Origin: JAVKFY01 sp040223615
Lineage (GTDB): Bacteria; Pseudomonadota; Alphaproteobacteria; GCA-2731375
Assembly (NCBI GenBank): GCA_040223615.1
Contig: JAVKFY010000076.1
Location: forward strand, 1 to 54,660
DNA length: 54,660 bases
Direction of reading: 5' to 3'
The position numbers were made by a program, and so were the translations under genes. Shown piece by piece: positions 17,305-27,611 of this stretch. Under the pieces are notes generated by a model. The model made no database searches. It had not been told where the DNA came from and worked only from the letters and a program-made list of their open reading frames with translations. The number at the start of each line of letters is the position of its first letter. Position 1 is the first letter of the stretch.

Positions 17305-18387
17305 TCACTGCGCCGCCAGCCCGGCCAGCGCCTGGCGCGCCAGTTCCTGCGCCCGTTCCCAGACCATGTCCTTCCAGTCATCAGCGTCCTGGTAGAAGGC
17401 GTCGCGGATGTCACGCTTTATCCGTGCCCGCAACGCGTCGTCGTCGGTGCCGTTCTTGGCCAGCCAGTGGTCGCCGCGCAGCGCGTTCAGCACGTCCATC
17501 ACCGGCACGGTGCCATACTCGACCGCGATCCGGGTGATCGGCGTCCCGGCCGCCTCCAGGCGGTCGAACGCGCCCGAGATCGTACCCTGGACATGCGCCG
17601 AGACCGAGCCGTCGCCCGGCACCATGACGTCGCCGTACCAGTCTTTCGCCCGCTTCAGGTCGTCGCTGCCGGGCGTTGCGATACCGATCGCCTCGCCGAC
17701 GCCCCGCGGCCCCAGCCCGGTATGGAAATCGATCACGCCGACGGTGCGGTGGCCCTGCACGAAGCGCTCGACGATGGCGCGCAGCGTGTCGTTCGACCAG
17801 ACCGGCGCATTGCCGCCGTAGAACAGCCCGTCGGCGAACTGATACTGCCCGCCGCTTACCGCCGCCTGGAAGGCGAACTGCCCACGCTCCTGGATGTACG
17901 TCGCGATCGCTTCGTCGGCCGCCTGCCGACCCGGGCCGTCCCAGTCGGTCGGCAGCAGCCACGGGTGCACTTCGGCATAGGGGTCGTTCGCCGGCGGCGG
18001 GGTGCCGTGGTCGCGGAAATTGCGGTTCAGGTCGACATTGTCCTCGTTGACCCGGCGGACGAACGCGAAGCCGTGCGGGTTGATCGCATGCACCAGCAGC
18101 ATGGCGACGCCGTCGGGCAACGCCTTGGGCAGGAATCCGCTGCTCAGGAATCCGACGAAGCTGCCGGAACCGCAAAAGCCCTCCACGCCGTGCGTCGCCG
18201 AGTTCACCATCAGCAGCTTGTCGGCGTCGGCCGGCCCGACCCGGATCACGTCGGTCGCCAGCGTCTCGCGTTCAGGCCCGGGCAGGGGGTGCGTGTACGT
18301 CACCACCTGGCCGCCATGCGCGGCGCAGGCGGCGAGGAACTTCCCCCGCGCCTCGGCATAGGTGGCGGAAAAGAATTCGGCGGCCAT
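17305..18387 (-). CDS. DUF2817 / M14-type zinc carboxypeptidase-like protein (copy B)
   Basis: 360 residues from ATG 18387, with a GGAG ribosome-binding site. It is a paralogue of copy A with the same catalytic set: THGVEGFCGS, DLNRNFRDH, DFHTGLGPRG and VEYGTVP. Both copies end in the related WKDMVWER / WKEMVWAR segment. It lies 70 bases downstream of the ACAD gene on the same strand, so the peptidases may share its transcript. A tandem pair with all catalytic residues kept suggests two distinct substrates. Confidence 0.8.
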   Translation of the reverse strand: MAAEFFSATYAEARGKFLAACAAHGGQVVTYTHPLPGPERETLATDVIRVGPADADKLLMVNSATHGVEGFCGSGSFVGFLSSGFLPKALPDGVAMLLVHAINPHGFAFVRRVNEDNVDLNRNFRDHGTPPPANDPYAEVHPWLLPTDWDGPGRQAADEAIATYIQERGQFAFQAAVSGGQYQFADGLFYGGNAPVWSNDTLRAIVERFVQGHRTVGVIDFHTGLGPRGVGEAIGIATPGSDDLKRAKDWYGDVMVPGDGSVSAHVQGTISGAFDRLEAAGTPITRIAVEYGTVPVMDVLNALRGDHWLAKNGTDDDALRARIKRDIRDAFYQDADDWKDMVWERAQELARQALAGLAAQ

Positions 18388-18457
18388 GGGTCGCTCCTGT
18401 CTGGAACGCGAGGGGCCGGCTGCGTGAGCCGGCCCCTGCCGTTCTCTTATCGTTGGC

Positions 18458-19663
18458 TCAGTTCCAGCGGCGCAGCTCGAGCCGGCCGACCTGGTTGCGA
18501 TGCACCTCGTCCGGGCCGTCGGCCAGCCGCAGGGTGCGCGAATGCGCCCACATGCTGGCCAGCGGGAAGGCCTGGCTGACGCCGCCGCCGCCATGCGCCT
18601 GGATCGCCCAGTCGACGACCTTCAGCGTCATGTTCGGCACCGCGACCTTGATCATCGCGATCTCCTTGCGCGCCTCCTTGTTGCCGACCGTGTCCATCAT
18701 GTGGGCGGCCTTCAACACCAGCAGGCGGGCGCCGTCGATCGAGATGCGGGCCTCGGCAATTCGCTCCAGCGTCACGGTCTGCTCGGCCACCGGACGCCCG
18801 AAGGCGACGCGCTCCTTGGTGCGCTTGCACATCAGCTCCAGCGCGCGTTCGGCGACACCGATTTGGCGCATGCAGTGGTGGATGCGGCCCGGGCCGAGGC
18901 GGCCCTGCGCGATCTCGAAGCCGCGACCCTCGCCCAGCAGCATGTTGGACGCCGGCACCCGGACATTCTCGAACAGCACCTGACCGTGACCATGCGGCGC
19001 GTCGTCATAGCCGAACACGTGCAGCATTCGCTCCACGGTGATGCCCGGCGCGTCGGCCGGCACCAGGATCATCGACTGCTGGCGGTAGCGGTCCGGGTTG
19101 TTCGGGTCGGATTTGCCCATGAAGATCAGCACCTTGCAGCGCGGATCGCCGATGCCCGACGACCACCACTTGCGGCCGTTGATCACATATTCGTCGCCGT
19201 CGCGCTCGATCCGGCTCTCGATGTTGGTCGCATCCGACGAGGCCACCGCCGGCTCGGTCATCGCGAAACAGGAGCGAATCTCGCCGGCCATCAGCGGCTT
19301 CAGCCACCGCTCCTTGTGCTCGTCGTTGCCGTAGCGCACCAGCACTTCCATGTTGCCGGTGTCCGGCGCGGAGCAGTTGAAGCTCTCGCCCGCCATCGGC
19401 GAACGGCCCATCAACTCGCACAGCGGCGCGTATTCCAGGTTGGTCAGGCCGGCGCCGAGATGGCTCTCGGGCAGGAACATGTTCCACAGGCCGGCATCCT
19501 TGGCCTTCTGCTTGACCTCTTCCAGGATCGGCACCGGCGCCCAGCGCTCGCCCTCGGCGATCTGCGCTTGGTAGGTTTCCTCGTTCGGATAGATGTACTC
19601 GTCCATGAACTTCTGGACGCGCTCCATGTAATCCTTGCAGCGATCGGAATATTCGAAATCCAT
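18458..19663 (-). CDS. Acyl-CoA dehydrogenase, ACAD10/11 (LvaC-like) type
   Basis: 401 residues, a full-length ACAD. The flavin-contact motif reads FAMTEPAVASSDATN, and the C-terminal block GGGGVSQAFPLASMW...RTLRLADGPDEVH is the ACAD10/11-like form. In it the position usually held by the catalytic Glu of MCAD is Asp382. In mammals this domain is fused to an APH kinase; here two such kinases are separate genes 7 kb away. The family is proposed to process phosphorylated 4-hydroxyacyl-CoAs. The upstream neighbours tadA and SDR are on the same strand. Confidence 0.85.
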   Translation of the reverse strand: MDFEYSDRCKDYMERVQKFMDEYIYPNEETYQAQIAEGERWAPVPILEEVKQKAKDAGLWNMFLPESHLGAGLTNLEYAPLCELMGRSPMAGESFNCSAPDTGNMEVLVRYGNDEHKERWLKPLMAGEIRSCFAMTEPAVASSDATNIESRIERDGDEYVINGRKWWSSGIGDPRCKVLIFMGKSDPNNPDRYRQQSMILVPADAPGITVERMLHVFGYDDAPHGHGQVLFENVRVPASNMLLGEGRGFEIAQGRLGPGRIHHCMRQIGVAERALELMCKRTKERVAFGRPVAEQTVTLERIAEARISIDGARLLVLKAAHMMDTVGNKEARKEIAMIKVAVPNMTLKVVDWAIQAHGGGGVSQAFPLASMWAHSRTLRLADGPDEVHRNQVGRLELRRWN

Positions 19664-19717
19664 CCCGGCCGTTCCTTCCTCGTTGACTTGATCTTGGCTG
19701 ATTTTCCTGGCGCGATC

Positions 19718-20164
19718 CTAGCGCCTGCCCGCGAAAAAGTCGCGCAGCAGTTGCGCCGCCTCGCCCTCGCCAAGGCCCGGATAGAGCTCCGGCCGATGGT
19801 GGCAGGTCGGCTGGTGCAGGACGCGGGCCCCGTGTTCCACGCCGCCGCCCTTGGGGTCCGGTGCCCCCCAGTACAGTCGCCGGAGGCGCGCGAAGGAGAT
19901 TGCCGCCGCGCACATCGGGCATGGCTCCAGGGTGACGTAGAGGTCGCAGTCGACCAGCCGTGGCGACGTCTGGGCCGCCGCCGCGGCCCGGATCACCAGC
20001 ATTTCCGCGTGCGCGGTGGGGTCGTTCCGCTCTTCGGTGCGGTTGCCGTCGGCCGCCAGCACCTGCCCGGCCGCGTCGACCAGCACCGCGCCGACCGGCA
20101 CCTCGCCGCGCCCGGCGGCCAGCCGGGCCTGCTCGAGGGCAAGCTGCATCGGGGTCGCCGTCAT
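19718..20164 (-). CDS. tadA: tRNA(adenosine34) deaminase
   Basis: 148 residues, normal for TadA. The zinc deaminase site is complete: HAE in PTAHAEMLV (about 53-55) and PCPMC (about 82-86). It converts A34 to inosine in tRNA-Arg(ACG). The ATG overlaps the stop of the SDR gene (ATGA). The proximity to rluB and rsmD is a common alphaproteobacterial arrangement and supports TadA over a generic nucleoside deaminase. Confidence 0.9.
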   Translation of the reverse strand: MTATPMQLALEQARLAAGRGEVPVGAVLVDAAGQVLAADGNRTEERNDPTAHAEMLVIRAAAAAQTSPRLVDCDLYVTLEPCPMCAAAISFARLRRLYWGAPDPKGGGVEHGARVLHQPTCHHRPELYPGLGEGEAAQLLRDFFAGRR

Positions 20165-20943
20165 TGCATGATCAGGCCGCCGTCGACGTTGATGGTCTGG
20201 CCGCTGATGTTGCGCGCGCCGGGACCGGCGAGGAACGTCGCCAGCGCGGCGATGTCGCCCGGCTCGTTGCCACGGCCCAGCGGGATCTGGCGGCGCTGCG
20301 CCGCCAGCAGATCGTCGACCGTGGTCCCGAGTTCGTTGGCGCGCCGGCTCATGATGCCCTGCAGCATCTCGGTCTCGACCACGCCGGGGCAGATCGCGTT
20401 GACGTTGATATCGTGCGGCGCGAACTGCGAGGCGGCGATGTAGGTCATGGCGATGACCGCGCCCTTGGTCGAGGCATAGGCCGGATTGGAGGTGTGGCGG
20501 AAGCCTTTGCCGGCGATCGACGCGATGTTGACGATGCGGCCGCCCCGACCCTGCTCGATCATCTGCTTGGCGACCTTCTGGGTACAGAAGAACACGCCCT
20601 TGGCGTTGACCTTCTGCATCAGGTCCCAGTCCGCCTCCCCGATGTCGAGGAAGGTGCCGTGGCGGGTGACGCCGGCATTATTGACCAGGATGTCGATGCC
20701 GCCGAGCCCGTCCACGACGCCCGCGACCATGCGTTCGATCGCGCCGACGTCGCCGACGTCGGCGGCCAGGGCGAGCCCGCGCCGCCCCAGCTTCTCCACC
20801 TCGTCCGCGACCGCGCCCGCCGTCGCCTCGTCGAGGTCGGTCACGGCGATGTCGGCGCCGGCCTCGGCCAGCGAGAGCGCGATCGCCCGGCCGATACCGC
20901 GCCCCGCCCCGGTCACCAGCGCCGTCTTGCCCGCCAAGCTCAT
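20161..20943 (-). CDS. Short-chain dehydrogenase/reductase (SDR)
   Basis: 260 residues from ATG 20943, preceded by a strong GGGAGG ribosome-binding site. Classical SDR motifs are visible: cofactor loop TGAGRGIG (about 12-19), NNAG near 90, Ser in NIASIAG, and catalytic Tyr/Lys in YASTKGA (about 155-159). Acidic DLDE after beta-2 favours NAD(H). Substrate unknown; a hydroxyacyl-CoA or similar alcohol would fit the nearby ACAD. It separates tadA from rluB, two genes that are often direct neighbours. Confidence 0.85.
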   Translation of the reverse strand: MSLAGKTALVTGAGRGIGRAIALSLAEAGADIAVTDLDEATAGAVADEVEKLGRRGLALAADVGDVGAIERMVAGVVDGLGGIDILVNNAGVTRHGTFLDIGEADWDLMQKVNAKGVFFCTQKVAKQMIEQGRGGRIVNIASIAGKGFRHTSNPAYASTKGAVIAMTYIAASQFAPHDINVNAICPGVVETEMLQGIMSRRANELGTTVDDLLAAQRRQIPLGRGNEPGDIAALATFLAGPGARNISGQTINVDGGLIMQ

Positions 20944-21041
20944 GCCATGTCCTCCCTGTCGGCCCGCTCTTGGCGCGACGATAGCACGACGGCGCGGTTG
21001 CCGATTGCCAGCCACGATGGCCGGCCCTATGGTCCGCCGCC

Positions 21042-21824
21042 ATGTCGGATAGCGCCAGCCCCGCCGGTGAACGGATCGCCAAAGTCTTGGCGCGCGCCGG
21101 CGTGTGCTCGCGCCGCGAGGCGGAGCGCCTGATCGTTGCCGGCCGGGTCGCGGTCGACGGTAAGGCGATCGCCACGCCGGCGCTGAACGTCGGCCCCGAT
21201 GCGAAGATCAGCGTCGACGGGGAGCCGATCCGCGCCGCCGAGCCGACCCGGCTGTGGCGCCACCACAAGCGCCGCGAACGCATCACCTCGAACCGCGATC
21301 CGGAGGGCCGGCCGACCGTGTTCGGCGACCTGCCCGACGATCTCGGCCGGCTGATCAGCGTCGGCCGGCTGGACTACACGTCGGAGGGCCTGCTGCTGCT
21401 CACCAACGACGGCGAGCTGGCTCGGTTCCTGGAATTGCCCAGCACCGGCTGGACCCGGCGCTATCGGGTGCGCGTGCACGGCTATGTCGACGACAAGAAG
21501 CTCGCCACCCTGGCCGACGGGCTCACCGTCGACGGCGTGCGCTACGAGCCGGTGAAGGCGCGCCTGGACAAGCAGCAGGGCTCCAACGCCTGGCTCACCA
21601 TGGCGCTGAAGGAGGGCAAGAACCGCGAGGTACGAAAGCTCTGCGCCCACCTCGGGTTCGAGGTCACCCGGCTGATCCGCGTCGGCTATGGCCCGTTCCA
21701 GCTCGGCGACCTGAAGCCCGGCGACACCGCCGCGGTACAGGGCAAGCTGCTGAAGGACCAGCTCGGCGGCCACGCCAAGAAATTCCGCCTGCCGCACCAT
21801 GCGGATCATCGCCGGCAAGCATAG
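21042..21824 (+). CDS. rluB: 23S rRNA pseudouridine synthase, RluB type
   Basis: 260 residues. An S4 RNA-binding domain covers about 9-60 (VLARAGVCSRREAERLI). The RsuA/RluB catalytic motif is GRLDYTSEGLLLLTNDG near 106-122, with the nucleophilic Asp in RLDY. RluB makes pseudouridine 2605 (E. coli numbering) in 23S rRNA; RluE/RsuA relatives are excluded only by context. The end overlaps rsmD by 26 bases. Confidence 0.85.
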   Translation: MSDSASPAGERIAKVLARAGVCSRREAERLIVAGRVAVDGKAIATPALNVGPDAKISVDGEPIRAAEPTRLWRHHKRRERITSNRDPEGRPTVFGDLPDDLGRLISVGRLDYTSEGLLLLTNDGELARFLELPSTGWTRRYRVRVHGYVDDKKLATLADGLTVDGVRYEPVKARLDKQQGSNAWLTMALKEGKNREVRKLCAHLGFEVTRLIRVGYGPFQLGDLKPGDTAAVQGKLLKDQLGGHAKKFRLPHHADHRRQA

Positions 21825-22338
21825 GCACCGGCGCCTGGCGGCGCCGGCCGGCAACAACGTGCGCCCGACCGGCGACCGCGTGCGCGAGGCGATGTTCAAC
21901 ATCCTCGAACACGGCCTGCTCGACCTCGACGGCGCGGTGGTGCTGGACGCCTTCGCCGGCTCCGGGGCCCTGGGGTGCGAGGCGTTGTCGCGTGGCGCCG
22001 CGCACGTGACGTTCCTCGAACCCGCCTACGATGCCCGCGCCGCGCTGACCCAGAACCTGCGCGACCTGGACGAGACCGACAACGCCGAGGTGCTGAACCG
22101 CGACGCCACCCGCCCCGGCGCCGCGACGCGGCGACACGACCTCGCCCTGTTCGATCCACCCTACCGTCAGGGCAAGGCCGAGGCGGCGCTGGACGCCCTG
22201 CGCGACTGGCTCGAGCCCGGCGCCGTCTGCGTGGTCGAAACCGACCGCCGCGACGGCCTGCCCCTGCCGGCAGGATACGAGCTGATCCAGACGCGCGACT
22301 ACGGCCGCACCCGGCTGTGGTTCGTCACAGCGCCTTGA
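21799..22338 (+). CDS. rsmD: 16S rRNA (guanine966-N2)-methyltransferase
   Basis: 179 residues, normal for RsmD. The start MRIIAGKHRHRRL is typical, followed by RPTGDRVREAMFNIL, the SAM-binding DAFAGSGALGCEAL (about 53-66), and the amino-methyltransferase DPPY motif (FDPPYRQG, about 117). It methylates G966 of 16S rRNA. It starts inside the end of rluB, so both rRNA modifiers are co-expressed. Confidence 0.92.
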   Translation: MRIIAGKHRHRRLAAPAGNNVRPTGDRVREAMFNILEHGLLDLDGAVVLDAFAGSGALGCEALSRGAAHVTFLEPAYDARAALTQNLRDLDETDNAEVLNRDATRPGAATRRHDLALFDPPYRQGKAEAALDALRDWLEPGAVCVVETDRRDGLPLPAGYELIQTRDYGRTRLWFVTAP

Positions 22339-23068
22339 GCAGCATCCAGACGGCCATCGCCACCATCATCAGGTTCTCGGTGAGCGATACGAAGCCGAGC
22401 GGCACATTGCTGTCGCCGCCGACACAGGCGCATTTCAGTTCACGCCGGTCGACATAGACCGCCTTGAACACCGACACCGCGCCAATCGTCCCGATGAACA
22501 ATGCCGCCGGCGCCGCCACGACGGTCAGCGCCCCGGCGATCATGCACACCCCGGCCAACAACTCCACGAACGGGTAGACGTAGGCGTAGCGCACCACGCG
22601 CTGCGCCAGCAGGTCGTAGCCCAGGAACTGGCTGGAGAAGCTCTCCAGGTCGCGCAACTTCTGGATTGCGAGAAGGCACATCGAGATGGCGATGAACCAT
22701 TCCACCGTGCGCAGCGAGAACACATCGCCCAGTGCCGCCCAGCTCGTCGCCAGCGCCATGAGCGCCGCCGAGGCGAACACCGCGATGACCGGTTGGTAGG
22801 TGGTTTCCTCTTCGCCGTCGTCGACGTCCTCGCCGAAATACGCCCGCAGGTCGTCATAGCCGCCGACTCGCTTGCCGCCGATGTAGACCTGTGGCGTGGT
22901 TTCCACGCCGGCTTCGGCCATGAACGCGTCGGTCTCGGCGCGCGTGTCCAGCGTGCGGTCCTCGACCTCGAAGCCCTCGCGCGCGAGCAGATCCTTCGCC
23001 TTCAGTCCGAACGGACAGATGTGCGCGTCGGTCTCCATGCGGTGGAGGATTGCTTGCCGTTCGCTCAT
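22325..23068 (-). CDS. Glutaredoxin-like domain fused to MauE/DoxX-type membrane domain
   Basis: 247 residues from ATG 23068. The N-terminal 75 residues are glutaredoxin-like with a single-cysteine active site (HICPFGLKAKDLL) and TTPQVYIGG (the cis-Pro motif). The rest has about four membrane segments (AVFASAALMALATSW, WFIAISMCLLAI, VELLAGVCMIAGALTVV, LTENLMMVAMAVWML). A conserved loop reads KCACVGGDSNVP, like MauE-type redox membrane proteins. A thiol-relay role is likely. The 14-base convergent overlap with rsmD is a simple end-to-end overlap. Confidence 0.75.
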   Translation of the reverse strand: MSERQAILHRMETDAHICPFGLKAKDLLAREGFEVEDRTLDTRAETDAFMAEAGVETTPQVYIGGKRVGGYDDLRAYFGEDVDDGEEETTYQPVIAVFASAALMALATSWAALGDVFSLRTVEWFIAISMCLLAIQKLRDLESFSSQFLGYDLLAQRVVRYAYVYPFVELLAGVCMIAGALTVVAAPAALFIGTIGAVSVFKAVYVDRRELKCACVGGDSNVPLGFVSLTENLMMVAMAVWMLLKAL

Positions 23069-23124
23069 GGTCCGGTAACGACGACCGGCTGGCGGTGGTT
23101 CCCGGCCGTGAGCCTGTGGAACGC

Positions 23125-23628
23125 TCAACCGAGTTGTCTGGTCAGGTACCGGACGGTCTTGCCGCGGTCGGGCAATGTCGCGCGACCGACCTCGATAAAT
23201 CCCAGTCGCGCATGAAACGCGTCGGATGCCGGGTTCGGCGGCTCGACATTGATCTCGCAGCCGACTGTGTCGACACCGGCGGCCGCGGCGCGACGAAACA
23301 GCTCGCCATACAGCGTCTGCGCCAGCCGGCGTCCGCGACGAGCCTTAGCGACGATTACGCGGTCGACATAGACGAAGCGCTCGTGGCGCGCCTGGAACCA
23401 ACGGAAGTTGGCGTTGTCGTAGGCGGCGTCCGGCCCCAGCGCGATCAGGAAGGCCGCCGCGCCGTCGATGCAGCCGGCGAGGAACGCCGCCTCGACGAGC
23501 GCGCGCCATTGCGCCGGTTCCAGATGCGAGGTCTCCCGTGCGTGGGCGTTGTTGAGCGCCAGCAGCGCAGCCTGCGTCGCCGCATCCTGGTCCGCGATCG
23601 CCCGTACGGTCGGATCGGTCCGCGTCAT
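23125..23628 (-). CDS. GNAT-family acetyltransferase
   Basis: 167 residues from ATG 23628, set by the ATGA overlap with the methyltransferase gene. The acetyl-CoA loop is VIVAKARRGRRLAQTLYGE (R/Q-x-x-G-x-G/A region, about residues 97-115), followed by INVEPPNPASDAFHARLGF, a usual end of the GNAT core. The acceptor is not predictable. The sequence resembles a group of GNATs that stand beside methyltransferases in alphaproteobacteria. Confidence 0.8.
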   Translation of the reverse strand: MTRTDPTVRAIADQDAATQAALLALNNAHARETSHLEPAQWRALVEAAFLAGCIDGAAAFLIALGPDAAYDNANFRWFQARHERFVYVDRVIVAKARRGRRLAQTLYGELFRRAAAAGVDTVGCEINVEPPNPASDAFHARLGFIEVGRATLPDRGKTVRYLTRQLG

Positions 23629-24527
23629 GGTTCCCGCACCCTGAGCCACAGGCCGTTGGCCGCCTCGTCCTGGCGCCCCACCCGTTGCCAGAAAGCCCGC
23701 AACGCCTGGTTTAGATCCGGGTCCTGCTGCACGAACTTGCCCGGCAGGACGATCTCGTAGCGCCGTCCCCGGTCGGCCAGCAGCAGCACCGCCAGCAGGT
23801 ACTGCTCGGAGTAGAACCGGCCGTGCCACGCAGGCGGGTAGTCGAGCGGCAGGAAGATGTCATCGAAGTAGACCAGCACGCCTGGCCGCAACGCCGGCAG
23901 CACGTCAAGAAACAGCACCGTCACATCGGCGTTCTGGAAGCATCGGTGCGAGTTGTCGACGTAGAGAATATCGCCGTCGCCGAGCCGGTCGAACAGCGTC
24001 AGATCGACATCTTCCAGCGGCTGCCGGATCACCTCGTCGCACAGCCCGTCGATCTCGGCGCGCGGCTGCGGATCGACCGATACGATCCTTGTCTCCAGTC
24101 CGTGATCGCGGATCGCATGGCGCGCGAACCGGGTCGACCAGCCGGACCCGATCTCCAGGTAGGTGCGCGGCCGGAACAGCGCCGGAAAGCAGTACAGCGC
24201 CGCCGCCGTGAGGCCGCCGACATAGGGATTGTCCCAGCACGGGCCGGCCGGGTCGGCGGCATGCTCGGGTATGGCGGCCAGACCCTCGGCGTACACCGCG
24301 AAGCACTCGATCCACCGCGCGTAGCCGTCGCGCCCGGCCGCCATCGACGCCTGCAGCCCGGCATGCGGCGGCCGTCCCCAGCCGTAGCGGCTTGCCGGCC
24401 GGACCGGATAGTCGAGATAGACCGGCATGTGCCCGGCGGCCATCGCGCGCAGGAACCGGCCGGCTTCGCGGAGGGTGCCGGGCCGCGCCAGGTTGCCGAG
24501 CCCGCGCCGCCATCGTGCCAGCGGCAT
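23625..24527 (-). CDS. Class I SAM-dependent methyltransferase (Methyltransf_24-like)
   Basis: 300 residues. SAM motif I is TYLEIGSGWSTRFA (about 131-144), motif II ends in VSVDPQPR, and GDILYVDNSH follows. The residues after motif I fit the small-molecule or sugar methyltransferase type, so LPS or glycan modification is possible but not shown. It starts 2 bases after the mutL stop and overlaps the GNAT gene, so all lie in one minus-strand operon with pgi. Confidence 0.7.
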   Translation of the reverse strand: MPLARWRRGLGNLARPGTLREAGRFLRAMAAGHMPVYLDYPVRPASRYGWGRPPHAGLQASMAAGRDGYARWIECFAVYAEGLAAIPEHAADPAGPCWDNPYVGGLTAAALYCFPALFRPRTYLEIGSGWSTRFARHAIRDHGLETRIVSVDPQPRAEIDGLCDEVIRQPLEDVDLTLFDRLGDGDILYVDNSHRCFQNADVTVLFLDVLPALRPGVLVYFDDIFLPLDYPPAWHGRFYSEQYLLAVLLLADRGRRYEIVLPGKFVQQDPDLNQALRAFWQRVGRQDEAANGLWLRVREP

Positions 24528-24529
24528 GC

Positions 24530-26301
<1,772 letters not shown>

Positions 26302-26305
<4 letters not shown>

Positions 26306-27579
26306 GACATCTCCGCCAGATACTTGCGCGCCAGCACCTTGCCCTGCTCCACGGCGGGCTGGTCGTAGGCGTCGATGCCGAGCAGGCCGGCCGAGATCGC
26401 GGTCTCCAGCATGAAGTGCATGAACAGCGCGCCCAGCGCCTCTTCGTCGACCTTTTCCAGGTTCAGGCGGCGGACCGGGCGGCCGTTGCCGGCCAGCGTC
26501 TCGACGGTGGCGCGGCACTCCGCCGCCACCAGGTCGCCGACGGTGCGGCCGGCCAAATAGTCGAGGCCAAGCGCCTGGGCCTTGTCGGCCGGGACTTGCG
26601 GGCCGGTGCCGGCGATCGGCGCCTCGATCAACGAGAACAGCTTATCGGCTGGGCCTTCCAGGTAGAGCTGCAACTGGCTGTGCTGGTCGACCGGGCCCAG
26701 CGCATCGATCGGCGTGGTGCCGTGGCCCTGCTTGCCCAGGCTCTCAGCCCAGATCTGCCGGTACCACACCGCCAGCAGGTGCAACCGGTCGACATAGGGC
26801 ATCAAGACGCTCTGTCGCACGCCGGCCTCGGCCAGCGCGCAGGCCAGCGCCGCGCCCTCCGCCGGGGCCGACGAAGCGCCGTCCGTCCCCAGCGCCGCGT
26901 CCTGCACCGCCGCGGCGCCGGCGCGGATCTTCGACGGGTCCAGGCCGGCCAGCAGGGCGGGCAGCATGCCGACGACCGACAGCACCGAGAACCGACCGCC
27001 GACCAGCGGGTCGTGGTCCAGCATGGTCGCGCCGATCTCGGTGCCGAGCTTGCGCAGCACGCTGTCGCCCGGCTCGACGACGCAGGCGATGCGAGGTTCG
27101 GGGTTCAATCCTTGGGCCGCCAGCGCGTCCAGGGTGACCAGCGCCTGGGTCAGGGTCTCCGCCGTGCCGCCGGACTTGGAGACCACGACGAAGCCGGTAT
27201 CGGCCAGCCGCCGGTCGGCCAGCACCTGGCTCATCACCTGCGGGTCGAGATTGTCAGGCACCAGGATCACGGGATCGTCGTCGGCCGGGTCACGCAGCGC
27301 CAGCAGCGCGCGGGCGCCCAGCGCCGAGCCGCCGATGCCATAGATCACCACCCGGTCGTAGCGCCGCCGCCACGCCTGTGCCAGCTCGCGGGCCTGGTCC
27401 AGGTCGTCATCGCGGTGCGCCAGGCGGAACAGCGGCAGCGAGCCGTCGTCGCGGGCAGCGCGGATCGCGTCCAGCGCGGCCGGCGCCTTGGCCTGCCAGG
27501 TCTCGACGGCGGCGCGGACGGCTCCGGCGCCGCCGATCCTGTCGGCGTAGCAGAGCGAAGTATCGATGGTCAGCGGCAT
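26302..27579 (-). CDS. pgi: Glucose-6-phosphate isomerase
   Basis: 425 residues, the shorter bacterial form (E. coli has 549). The SIS fold shows VIYGIGGSALGARAL, VVSKSGGTAETL (the sugar-phosphate loop) and the catalytic segment GKQGHGTTPIDALG. It interconverts glucose 6-phosphate and fructose 6-phosphate. A gap of 32 bases separates it from the M16 gene upstream, and its stop overlaps mutL. Confidence 0.9.
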
Positions 27580-27611
27580 GGCCGCGAGCCTAGCAGATTC
27601 GCCGACCCCGC

